In this document: one piece after another, positions 1 to 7,515 of the stretch
Numbering within the stretch: position 1 is the first letter of the stretch
Layout: every line of letters starts with the position of its first letter
Source: UBA9926 sp018645765
Lineage (GTDB): Bacteria > Pseudomonadota > Gammaproteobacteria > Pseudomonadales > Azotimanducaceae
Direction: 5' to 3'
Length of the DNA stretch: 64,000 nucleotides
Assembly: GCA_949372755.1 (NCBI GenBank)
Contig: CASIBO010000006.1
Span: forward strand, 304,781-368,780
Position numbers and translations under genes: made by a program
The notes under the pieces: generated by a model
The model's database searches: none
Told to the model about the DNA's origin: nothing
The model's input: the letters and a program-made list of their open reading frames with translations, nothing else

Positions 1-2
1 GG

Positions 3-377
3 GGTAAGGGAACGTTCCTTGTAACTTCAGCGACGTCCGCTGTACGAGGCAATGCAGGGCAACATTCGCACGCGGCTGCAATGGGCGGGCGCCGTATGTT
101 ATGTCAGTCGTTGAATGCGGAATTTGCACCGAAAGGAATTCATGTTGCCCACATTATTGTTGATGGCGCCGTTGATGCGCCAGATACCCTCGGCAAAATG
201 TTGGGACAAGAACAGTTCCAAAAACTTAGAGAGACCAAAGGGATGGCGCACGATGGGTTGATGCTTCCAGAGAAAATAGCAGAGACCTACTACCATATAG
301 CGCAGCAGCACCGCTCGGTCTGGACCCATGAACTTGATATGCGCTCGTTTAGTGACCTATCTTGGTGGAATCATTAA
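3..377 (+). CDS. C-terminal part of an SDR-family protein lacking YxxxK
   Basis: This gene runs in from the left edge, so its start is not visible. About 124 residues remain and end in a normal stop. The stretch reading GTFLVTSATSAVRG, then HSHAAAM and SLNAEFAPKGIHVAHI, is the second half of a Rossmann-fold short-chain dehydrogenase: beta-5 with the catalytic Ser region, the helix that normally carries YxxxK, and beta-6 followed by the IDGA-type loop. Where the catalytic Tyr and Lys should be, the sequence has His and Met (HAAAM). Family membership is therefore clear, but classical SDR chemistry is doubtful. It sits 148 bp upstream of a P450 on the same strand and may belong to the same pathway. 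Cofactor binding cannot be judged because the N-terminal half is missing. Confidence 0.8.
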   Translation, partial: GKGTFLVTSATSAVRGNAGQHSHAAAMGGRRMLCQSLNAEFAPKGIHVAHIIVDGAVDAPDTLGKMLGQEQFQKLRETKGMAHDGLMLPEKIAETYYHIAQQHRSVWTHELDMRSFSDLSWWNH

Positions 378-525
378 ATCAAATTGCGGTTAGCAAGGCT
401 TGAGCGCCGATTCTGTTTAAGCCTTGCGCGCTGTTCGCAATTGAAGAGAGTCTGTGCAAAATAACAAGGCGCGAGATAGAGCCCCTAGCCTGTAGATTGA
501 CAAGTCAATCGGTATTTGGGAAAAA

Positions 526-1809
526 ATGGAATCCAACAGAAGAAACGCTATGAAAGTTATAACGCAATCTCCCGAACTAGATAATGCGTTGGTAGACCCC
601 TCGAACTGGGCTGACGAGCAGTGGGTGCACGATCAGTTTGCTTGGCTTCGCGAGAACGCGCCGCTGCAACAGTTATCACCGGAAGGCTTTGAGCCGTTTT
701 GGAATGTCACCCGCTATAACGATATTAAAGAAATTGAAGGCAACAAGCAGGTCTTCATTAACGATCCGCGCCCGGTCCTGGGTAAGCAAATCGCGAATGA
801 GTTTATGCAGCAAATGACCGGGCGTAAGCACTTGGTGAGATCCCTGGTGCAAATGGATGACCCCGACCATATGAAGTACCGCCGCCTGACCCAAGGCTGG
901 TTTATGGGCAGCAACCTGCGGAAGTTGCAGGGCAGGGTAGATGAGCTTGCTGATCAGTATGTGACGCGTATGGCGGATATGGGTGGTACCTGTGACTTTG
1001 TTAAAGATGTCGCCATGTGGTTTCCACTTCGAGTGATTATGTCCATCCTCGGCGTGCCAGAGGAAGATGAGCCATTAATGCTGAAACTCACCCAAGAACT
1101 GTTTGGGAGCTCTGATCCTGACGTCAACCGTTCCTTCGATATGATGGAATTTATGGAAGTGGTTTTGGACTTTGAAACGTACTTTACCAAGTTGACCCAA
1201 GCGCGCCGAGAGCACCCAACGGACGATGTGGCTTCCCTCATTGCGAATGCCGAAATTGATGGGGCACCGGTACCCGAACATGAAGCCAATGGTTATTACA
1301 TTATCATTGCGACCGCGGGCCATGACACAACCAGTGCCTCCACCGCAGGCGGATTATTGGCCTTGCTGCAAAACCCAGAACAAATGACTAAGCTGCGCGC
1401 CGATACTGATGCGCATTTACCGACCGCAATTGATGAGATGATTCGCTGGGTGAGTCCCGTGCGGCACTTCATGCGGACGGCCACAGAAGATTGCGTGGTT
1501 GCTGGCCAAACCATTCGAGCAGGTGAGTCGGCGCTGCTTTGGTATCCATCGGCCAATCGTGATGCAGCGATTTTTCCTGAACCCGAGGACTTTCGTGTGG
1601 ACCGTAAAGGTGCCAAGCAACTGGCCTTTGGGTTTGGCGCTCATGTTTGTCTCGGCCAACACCTTGCCCGCATGGAGATGAGTGCCTTGTTCAGGGCCCT
1701 GCTGAACCGAGTGGAGCACATTGAACTGGCGGGTGAGCCCACTTATATGCAGTCAACTTTTGTCGGAGGCCTCAAAAGTCTACCCATTCGTTACCGAATG
1801 AAGTTGTGA
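526..1809 (+). CDS. Cytochrome P450 (soluble bacterial class)
   Basis: A 427-residue soluble P450, the normal length for bacterial class I enzymes that use a ferredoxin partner. The I-helix oxygen-activation motif AGHDTTS is near residues 264-270, the K-helix ExxR is EMIR, and the heme loop FGFGAHVCLG places the thiolate ligand at Cys375. There is no membrane anchor. The sequence resembles the CYP families of proteobacteria and actinobacteria that hydroxylate terpenes, steroids or alkyl chains, but the substrate cannot be read from sequence. No ferredoxin or ferredoxin reductase lies beside it, so electron partners must be encoded elsewhere. An internal ATG at 550 is an alternative start; neither start has a strong Shine-Dalgarno. 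The upstream SDR fragment and downstream alcohol dehydrogenase suggest a hydroxylation and oxidation pathway. Confidence 0.95.
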   Translation: MESNRRNAMKVITQSPELDNALVDPSNWADEQWVHDQFAWLRENAPLQQLSPEGFEPFWNVTRYNDIKEIEGNKQVFINDPRPVLGKQIANEFMQQMTGRKHLVRSLVQMDDPDHMKYRRLTQGWFMGSNLRKLQGRVDELADQYVTRMADMGGTCDFVKDVAMWFPLRVIMSILGVPEEDEPLMLKLTQELFGSSDPDVNRSFDMMEFMEVVLDFETYFTKLTQARREHPTDDVASLIANAEIDGAPVPEHEANGYYIIIATAGHDTTSASTAGGLLALLQNPEQMTKLRADTDAHLPTAIDEMIRWVSPVRHFMRTATEDCVVAGQTIRAGESALLWYPSANRDAAIFPEPEDFRVDRKGAKQLAFGFGAHVCLGQHLARMEMSALFRALLNRVEHIELAGEPTYMQSTFVGGLKSLPIRYRMKL

Positions 1810-1880
1810 ATTGTATCCAGTCGCATCGCGGTTGATCACCGTTGTGTTCAGACCGTCGCTGGAAGACGGTTGGCGATCAT

Positions 1881-1924
1881 AAGCGGCTCAAACTGCGCCA
1901 GTGCGTTGCGTTAAAGAGCCGCTT
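1881..1924. repeat. Inverted repeat between convergent genes (possible terminator)
   Basis: AAGCGGCTC at 1881-1889 is repeated in inverted orientation at 1916-1924, giving a 9-bp stem with a 26-nt loop. It lies in the 168-bp gap between the convergent P450 and alcohol dehydrogenase genes, where a bidirectional terminator would be expected. No T-run follows on either strand, so termination is only a guess. Confidence 0.35.
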
Positions 1925-1977
1925 TGGGTCGTCCGAATTCGAATGCTCCTTTGGTCACACCAAACCCCTTTTTCAAG

Positions 1978-2919
1978 CTATCGCTTGCCGATATCAAACA
2001 CGACCTTAATCGCGCCAGCTGCCCGGGTACCGGCCGTGTGAAAAGCCTCTGTCACACCCTCTAAGGGATAACGGTGCGTGATAAGCGCCTGTGCAATGTC
2101 AGGGTATTGGTGCAGAAGGGTCCTGGCTTCATCGAAACTGCGACTGGGACTTTTACAATAATAACCAGCGGCGGGAATCAGCACCGCTTCCTTGGCCCAA
2201 AATGCCTGTTCAAGTTTGGTGGGCTCCCAGAACATGCCCACCAACCCGATGCGCCCCATTGGTTTTACCCGGGTGGTGGACTGCTTTAACGATGCGGCGC
2301 TGCCAATCGCGTCCATCACAACATCATAATGGCCATCAGCGCGGAGCGTGCCACCCAGCCTCTCTGCGGCTTGCTGCTGATGCGGGTAGCGGGCGGTGAT
2401 GTCGTAGGCGATGCCGCGACCACGGAGCACCGCGCCGATCGCGAGCCCAATCGGTCCCGCCCCAATGATGAGCACTCGATCGGCCTCACGAACGTGGGCA
2501 CGATCGACGCCGTGCACAGCGACTGCCAGCGGTTCCACCAGGCTGGCAATGGCCACGTCCAAGCCGCTCGGCAGCTCAATTAATTTGTTTGCGGGAACCT
2601 TAATATACTCAGCCATGCCGCCATCAGCCATAACGCCCAATAAGGAAAAACCCTGCTCGCAATGAATGCTGTGGCCCGCATCACAAAAACCGCAATGGCC
2701 GCAACCGTTAAGGGGCTCAATGGCCACAGCTCGACCGTCGTCGGTGACCCCGGCAAACTCGTGGCCAATAATATTATCGCCAAAATAACCGGTCGCCATC
2801 ATGTGCAGGTCGGAGCCGCAAATTGAGGATGAGACCACCCTGACCCTGACGCCATCGCCTTTGGGGGCAGGCACGTCCACCAGTACAGGGGTTTTATCGA
2901 TGACCTTAATGGCTTTCAT
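1978..2919 (-). CDS. Zinc-dependent medium-chain alcohol dehydrogenase
   Basis: A 313-residue MDR-superfamily dehydrogenase. The N-terminal GroES-like domain carries the catalytic zinc ligands (SSSICGSDLH, then GHE) and a structural zinc site with four cysteines in CGHCGFCDAGHSIHC. The Rossmann domain shows GAGPIG. After beta-2 the loop ITARYPHQ is basic rather than acidic, which hints at NADP(H) preference (inference). I start at 2919 (MKAIKVI) because GAGGTGCACC lies directly upstream; an in-frame ATG 13 codons earlier has no such site. It oxidises alcohols or polyols of unknown identity. It converges with the P450 and shares no operon with it. Confidence 0.92.
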   Translation of the reverse strand: MKAIKVIDKTPVLVDVPAPKGDGVRVRVVSSSICGSDLHMMATGYFGDNIIGHEFAGVTDDGRAVAIEPLNGCGHCGFCDAGHSIHCEQGFSLLGVMADGGMAEYIKVPANKLIELPSGLDVAIASLVEPLAVAVHGVDRAHVREADRVLIIGAGPIGLAIGAVLRGRGIAYDITARYPHQQQAAERLGGTLRADGHYDVVMDAIGSAASLKQSTTRVKPMGRIGLVGMFWEPTKLEQAFWAKEAVLIPAAGYYCKSPSRSFDEARTLLHQYPDIAQALITHRYPLEGVTEAFHTAGTRAAGAIKVVFDIGKR

Positions 2920-3685
2920 GGTGCACCTCGCTTGACCACTCTTGTTTCCTTGCGTCACTCAAATGCCGACCAACAGGACCATTAGATAGGGTTTGCATGC
3001 CAGTATTTGTTCGCGAATAACCTTGGCACACAATGCGTGTTCTGTCATTCGGGGTGCACGGGTTATACAACGTGTCGCGCTGTGCTAACCGCCAAATGCG
3101 CACGCGCCAAGAAAAACCAGTTTCTACCGTTCGTCACGGCGTTTAGACAAGGCCCAAAATCTGATTAGCGGGTTAAGCCAACCCAAGGTCATGGTATGGC
3201 AAAAGGAAACATCGCCAGCCTGGGGGTAGAGCCTTTTCTGGCGGCAGCAATCGTACTAGCGGTTGATGACATGCGCGTCATGATAATGGCCGTTCATTGG
3301 TCTGATGGGTCTTGTTCAAATGCTTTGCTTTGCCGGGCACACAATTTGGCCACGATCTACGTGGGGCTTGGGTTACAAAGATCGACTTGCTGTTGCGAGG
3401 GTAGAGGTCAGGCAATCAATCCGCTGCGATGTGGTTAAACACGACAACCTGAAAATTAATAGATTGACGTCGAGTATCAGCCAAAATCCGCAACAATTGT
3501 CATAGTGCGGACCAGGGCCGCTTGGATCTACGCCTTAGCAGACTGCATCAATTGCAGTCCGTAACAGCCGCAAGTCAGCGCTCAGTGCAAGGCAAAGAAG
3601 CGATGCGTGCCCAGGGCAGGCAGGGGGCTTATGCTTACACACCACTGGACCTGGCGCCCGGAAAATGTCGTCCAAAAGCCGCGGT
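2920..3685. other. Intergenic region without supported gene
   Basis: About 770 bases between the alcohol dehydrogenase start and the 3' end of the GST gene. The short open frames here have no recognisable protein signature, no good ribosome binding site and no family resemblance. It must hold the alcohol dehydrogenase promoter near 2920-3000; nothing else is evident. Confidence 0.5.
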
Positions 3686-4387
3686 TTATTGGCTCGGCTT
3701 GGATTGGGCGCGCGCAATCGCTTCTTCTGCCATCTTGCGCTCGGTGCCGTCCAGTCTTGCCTTCATGCCCTTGTTCATTTCATCCAGAATTTTGACCGCA
3801 AACGCGTTGTTTTGGATTTTGTCCCAGTACGAGGCGACGCGCGTGCCCGCTTTAATAGGGCTATCAAAACCAAGACGCGGCACCGTACTGCTGCACATCC
3901 ACAATGCTGGCACTAGGGTGCAGTCTGCGCGCGTCAGTGAATCACCCACAGCAAACTCGCCACTACCAATATGTTGCTCCAGCGCCCCGATCCCGCGCCT
4001 AACCTGGCCGATGAGTAGATCAAGCACAGCTTGCACGCGTGTTTCCGGATTGGCCTGGCTAAGTGACATAAAAATGTTATTCATCAAATAAATGTCAGCA
4101 ATTCTTGAAACGACTCTAACATCAGCGCGTTCCTTGAGTGAGCTGCCGGTGAGCGCCTTGTCGGGAAATCGTTCGTCAAGATACTCAGCAATGACTTCTG
4201 ATTCGGGGATCAGGCCTTCGTCCACTTCGAGGACAGGGATTCGGCCGATTGGGGAAACCTCATTCATTTTACCCATCATGAACTGTACGGGCAGATCGAA
4301 ACTGAGCACATCCTGGATCCCCATTGCATAAATCTGCATGCGTACTTTGGCGCTGTAAGGACTGAGATCGCCGGTATATAACTTCAT
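3686..4387 (-). CDS. Glutathione S-transferase family protein
   Basis: A 233-residue GST-fold protein. The N-terminal thioredoxin-like domain (about 1-80) has SPYSAKVRM with a likely catalytic Ser9, the cis-proline loop GRIPVLEV, and the glutathione gamma-glutamyl contact ESEVIAEYLDE. A helical C-terminal domain follows, with the N-capping region AVGDSLTRADCTLVPA. Length and domain order are normal. A clear AAGGGG lies 8 bases before the ATG. The likely role is glutathione conjugation or dehalogenation/isomerisation of an electrophile; the substrate is unknown. The gene stands alone on the minus strand. Confidence 0.9.
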   Translation of the reverse strand: MKLYTGDLSPYSAKVRMQIYAMGIQDVLSFDLPVQFMMGKMNEVSPIGRIPVLEVDEGLIPESEVIAEYLDERFPDKALTGSSLKERADVRVVSRIADIYLMNNIFMSLSQANPETRVQAVLDLLIGQVRRGIGALEQHIGSGEFAVGDSLTRADCTLVPALWMCSSTVPRLGFDSPIKAGTRVASYWDKIQNNAFAVKILDEMNKGMKARLDGTERKMAEEAIARAQSKPSQ

Positions 4388-4747
4388 ATATCCCCTTTTG
4401 GCAGCGGCCTGCCAGTTTAGAATTGAACTGCTTCGGAACGACCTATTGGCTCGCTCCGTAACTCATGACCGTTAAAATAACATGTAAACGAGTGCAGCGG
4501 ACCCTCTTTACCTTAGCCCCGCTAATCTGCTGACGCGCCGTGATGGCTTACCCGAACCTGATTCGGGCCGAAGGGTAATTGAGGGTAGAAGGGTAGAAGA
4601 GATCGCTGGGTCTAGCTTCGCGGGAAATGGTCCGTCGTTAGCGCGATTGCGGATCGCATCCTAGACGGCACATATTACTAATTTCAGGCTCCTTGTTACT
4701 AGGGTTGCGGCTTGACCCGCTCGTGATATTTCAGTTAGCGTTAATCC
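4388..4747. other. Divergent intergenic region
   Basis: A 360-base gap between the divergent GST and selenoprotein genes; it must contain both promoters. A short direct repeat, GAGGGTAGAAGGGTAGAAGAG, occurs around 4579-4600. No coding potential was found. Confidence 0.4.
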
Positions 4748-5863
4748 ATGCCGAACGTACTCGACGTGATTCCCGAAGACCTCCAGGAGGAGGTGAATGC
4801 TGCCTTAACTTGGTTTAACGCGCACAAAAATACGTCTTTTGAAGTGACCGGGATTGTTGATCCGCCAGCCGCTGCAACCAAGGGCGGGGATCTGCGTTTG
4901 GTGCTCTGTGGCGGCGGTGTTTGTCGTCAGGAAACGTTTCAGGTTAGCGGTTCGGCCGATCGACCAACGGTGCGTTGGTTAGGCGTCGATCATGTCAAAG
5001 ACAGTATTGGCATCGCCGAACTTGATCCCCCGCCTGGGGCGCGGAAGACATGGCTCGCAGACGTGGTCGGACAACATGATTTTACGGTGTTGTTGTTTTA
5101 TCGCGGCTTCTGGTGACCGCCTTGCCGCCTCGAGTTGCGAGGCTACGTGTCTAGTGGTGTGGTCGATGCGATTCGGGCCGCGGGCGGAGAAGTCTATGCC
5201 GTGACCAGTGAGCCCCAGGCGCTAGCTACGCTTGCTCAAGAGGAGTGGGGTTTGTCTTTTGAGTGCGTTGGCGACCCGCATCAAGAGATCGCCGGTGCAG
5301 CGCGTCATCAAGGTATGTTGGATCTGCGGACAAGCGACGTAGGCGAGTTTATAACACGCGACACCGCTTGGGCCGTTAGCCATCCTAAAGGTTTTTATCA
5401 GCCTGGTGTGCTCGCATTGAATTCTGAACGTCTGTTGTATCGTTGGCAGTCGGTTCCTACTCGAGCCAATATGGGTGGCGCTGGCGGCAGACCTACGGAG
5501 GATTATGTATGGGGTGAGATTCAGACCGCTCTGGCCGATACGGCATCCGCTGACGCGGCGTTAGATGAGGCACCGGTTACGGGGGGTAAGGCACCGCCTT
5601 TTTTTATGTTCTCTTTAATGCTCATGGCGCACGGTTGGTTTCTGCGTCCTAAAGCGTTCACTTATCAGGGCGATGGTGTAAATCCAATGCAACGTTTCCC
5701 GTTAGTGCTGATGCGCCTTCTTGTTTTTATTGGGTGCTGGATTACAGCGTTTATACTGCTGCCCAGTAGTTGGGTCAGTCTCGCATTAGCCTTGTATGCG
5801 CCCGTTATGATTCTGGGCATTCGGAAGGTCTACCGTACTTTTGCTGTGGAGGCCCCGGAGTAA
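4748..5863 (+). CDS. Probable selenoprotein: peroxiredoxin/SelL-like redox protein with in-frame UGA (Sec123)
   Basis: Read with the TGA at 5114-5116 as selenocysteine, this is one 371-residue frame. The first 122 codons end in LLFYRGFW, then TGA, then PPCRLELRG, all in the same frame to a TAA at 5861. This matches the RGxWCPxC..ELR active site of AhpC/TSA-like and SelL-related redox proteins, with Sec123 in the first Cys position and Cys126 as the resolving residue. A perfect 6-bp hairpin begins 10 nt after the UGA (see the SECIS entry). A thioredoxin fold occupies roughly residues 85-260. The C-terminus (about 280-371) is hydrophobic, with a likely membrane anchor (VLMRLLVFIGCWITAFILL), so the redox domain is probably membrane-tethered. 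The alternative is a nonsense-mutated Cys gene, but the long intact frame after the UGA argues against that. No sel genes lie in the window. Confidence 0.8.
5127..5143 (+). promoter_or_regulatory. Candidate bacterial SECIS hairpin
   Basis: GCCTCG (5127-5132) and CGAGGC (5138-5143) form a perfect 6-bp stem around the 5-nt loop AGTTG. The loop begins 16 nt after the UGA at 5114-5116, at the near edge of the published 16-37 nt range for bacterial SECIS elements. It has a G among the first two loop bases, as the published consensus requires. It lacks the bulged U of the E. coli fdhF element. It lies inside the coding frame, as bacterial SECIS elements do. Confidence 0.7.
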
Positions 5864-6300
5864 CGACCCCACCGTACCATCAAGCGCCAAACCAAAAGTC
5901 CATCGGCCTTTTCATCAGGCTTAAGCGCTGACCCGGATGGCGCCTGTCGACAAGTGCAACAAGACCCAACGTCGTGTTCTTAACCGACTTTGGGTCATTC
6001 TCGATCCGGGGCTCAAACAAGGACTGTGCGAGGGTGATGGCACCCGATGCACTGAAATTGCGTCGATGCTGCGCAACACGCCGCGTGATCAGCGGGATAA
6101 GGGCTCAAGCAGTGCGCCGTCTCAATTCGGTGACCAGACACTTCTGCGTGCTGTTGGATTTTTAAAAGATTAAACACTTGCAAGAACGGGCCCAGTTAAG
6201 CCGTACAGCACAAGATGCAGGGTCTGAATGAGTGCTTTGGCTTTCTATTAAGGGGATTGGCTGGGCAGCATCGAGTAGGGATGATTCGGTTGCGGATCGT
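5864..6300. other. Intergenic region between convergent genes
   Basis: About 440 bases between the selenoprotein gene and the AttH-like gene, which converge. The one longer open frame here (5937-6173) has no signal peptide, no ribosome binding site and no recognisable motif. No strong terminator hairpin with a T-run was seen. Confidence 0.4.
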
Positions 6301-7515
6301 TCAAGGCGACTCTTTGCCCTCGTAGCCCGTCAGTTCCATGTATCCGCGGCCCAGTCGATCGCCAGCAGGGCTCGTGACCTCGACTAATCCCTCCCAATAT
6401 CGAACCGATAAATCGATCGTTTGATCATCGACTAGGGCATTGATGATAAAGACCTCATCATTCATTGTCAGAGACCAAGCAACCGGCCATTGCGCGCCGC
6501 GCTCGTCCTGATAAAAACGCTGTGGGCTGAGCGTAAAGTCGCTCGACTTAAGGATTGTAACGCCTGGGTCGCCCTGGCCAATAACAGGGCGTCCGTCAAC
6601 CTCCTGAGGTTCCACGAGCAAGCCATGATCAAAGTCATCCCGTGCGCCGTCGTACCTGCGAAGGCGAAAGGCCATGATGCTGCGCGCATCATCGAGTTGC
6701 AGCGAAAACCAATCCCAACCGGCCAACGAGTCATCAAGGACCGAGGTGCTCCACTCTCGATCGAGCCAACCCAGCCCCGCGACATCAACCACGCGATCGT
6801 TCAAGCGTAAGCGACCCCCAATGCGTAGCCGCGGAATGGAGTAGTAGTAACTTGCCGAGTCCGGACCCTTCGCAGATAGACCGCGATCACCCTGCAAGAC
6901 AATGGGTCCTGTCTGCTGGATGTGTAAATCAACCTCAAACTGCGCAGGCTCTGCAGCCTTTAAAGTCAGACTGATTGGACCACGTGTGGCGCCCGTGAGC
7001 GTCCAATCTTCAATAACCGCTGCAAATTGCGCGCCCGACGTGACGCCCGCCAGATCAGGATGGCCGCGGGCAAACCGCTCGGCTTCGAGGTGAACACCTG
7101 TCGCAACATCGGTAATTGCCAAATGCGCGAGATAAGCCTGACCCGTGTGCCAAGGCCCGTCGCCGGTTGGCGCGGGGGTTAAGGCCTGACGGAACTGGGT
7201 AAAGTGCACGCCATACTCAAGGCCTCGGTCATCGGTCAGCACGGCAGTCAGGTACCACCACTCGCTCCGATATGGATTATGAGCCCCGTGGTCGCGTGGA
7301 AAAACAAAGTCTATGGGAGTTTCGGCGCGGACAAAGCCGTCGCTGTTGGGTGCCCCAAGAAGGCTGTTTAGTCGAAGCCCCGTGACCGTTGCAGCCGCAG
7401 GCGATGTGTCCGGCTGACATCCACCCATGGCGACACTGATCACGATCAGTAGCGCCGAGGCTGCGTAGAGTCCGTTGAATCCTTTAGCGGCCACCGAACG
7501 CACCTTCCTCTGCAT
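6301..7515 (-). CDS. AttH/CrtC-like lipocalin-fold lipoprotein of an ABC export system
   Basis: A 404-residue lipoprotein. With the start at 7515 it has a basic N-terminus, a hydrophobic stretch and the lipobox AMGGC (Cys33). The mature part has the hallmarks of the AttH / hydroxyneurosporene-synthase-like family: SEWWYLTAVL near the start and GLGWLDREWST in the middle of two lipocalin-like domains. It overlaps the 3' end of the permease gene by 32 bases and follows ATPase and permease genes, the usual AttEFGH arrangement. In that family it is thought to bind a hydrophobic cargo released by the transporter; the cargo is unknown. A longer reading from 7605 lies inside the permease gene and would spoil the signal peptide. 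Confidence 0.87.
   Translation of the reverse strand: MQRKVRSVAAKGFNGLYAASALLIVISVAMGGCQPDTSPAAATVTGLRLNSLLGAPNSDGFVRAETPIDFVFPRDHGAHNPYRSEWWYLTAVLTDDRGLEYGVHFTQFRQALTPAPTGDGPWHTGQAYLAHLAITDVATGVHLEAERFARGHPDLAGVTSGAQFAAVIEDWTLTGATRGPISLTLKAAEPAQFEVDLHIQQTGPIVLQGDRGLSAKGPDSASYYYSIPRLRIGGRLRLNDRVVDVAGLGWLDREWSTSVLDDSLAGWDWFSLQLDDARSIMAFRLRRYDGARDDFDHGLLVEPQEVDGRPVIGQGDPGVTILKSSDFTLSPQRFYQDERGAQWPVAWSLTMNDEVFIINALVDDQTIDLSVRYWEGLVEVTSPAGDRLGRGYMELTGYEGKESP

Noticed and set aside
3522..4091. Plus-strand open frame of 189 codons
   Set aside because: It lies antisense to a well-supported GST gene and has no motif; it is a shadow frame.
5114..5116. Simple nonsense mutation as an explanation of the UGA
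   Set aside because: Not fully excluded, but the long intact frame after it, the exact CxxC position and the correctly spaced hairpin all favour selenocysteine.
5937..6173. Plus-strand frame of 78 codons after the selenoprotein
   Set aside because: No ribosome site, no motif, and two overlapping frames of similar length suggest chance.
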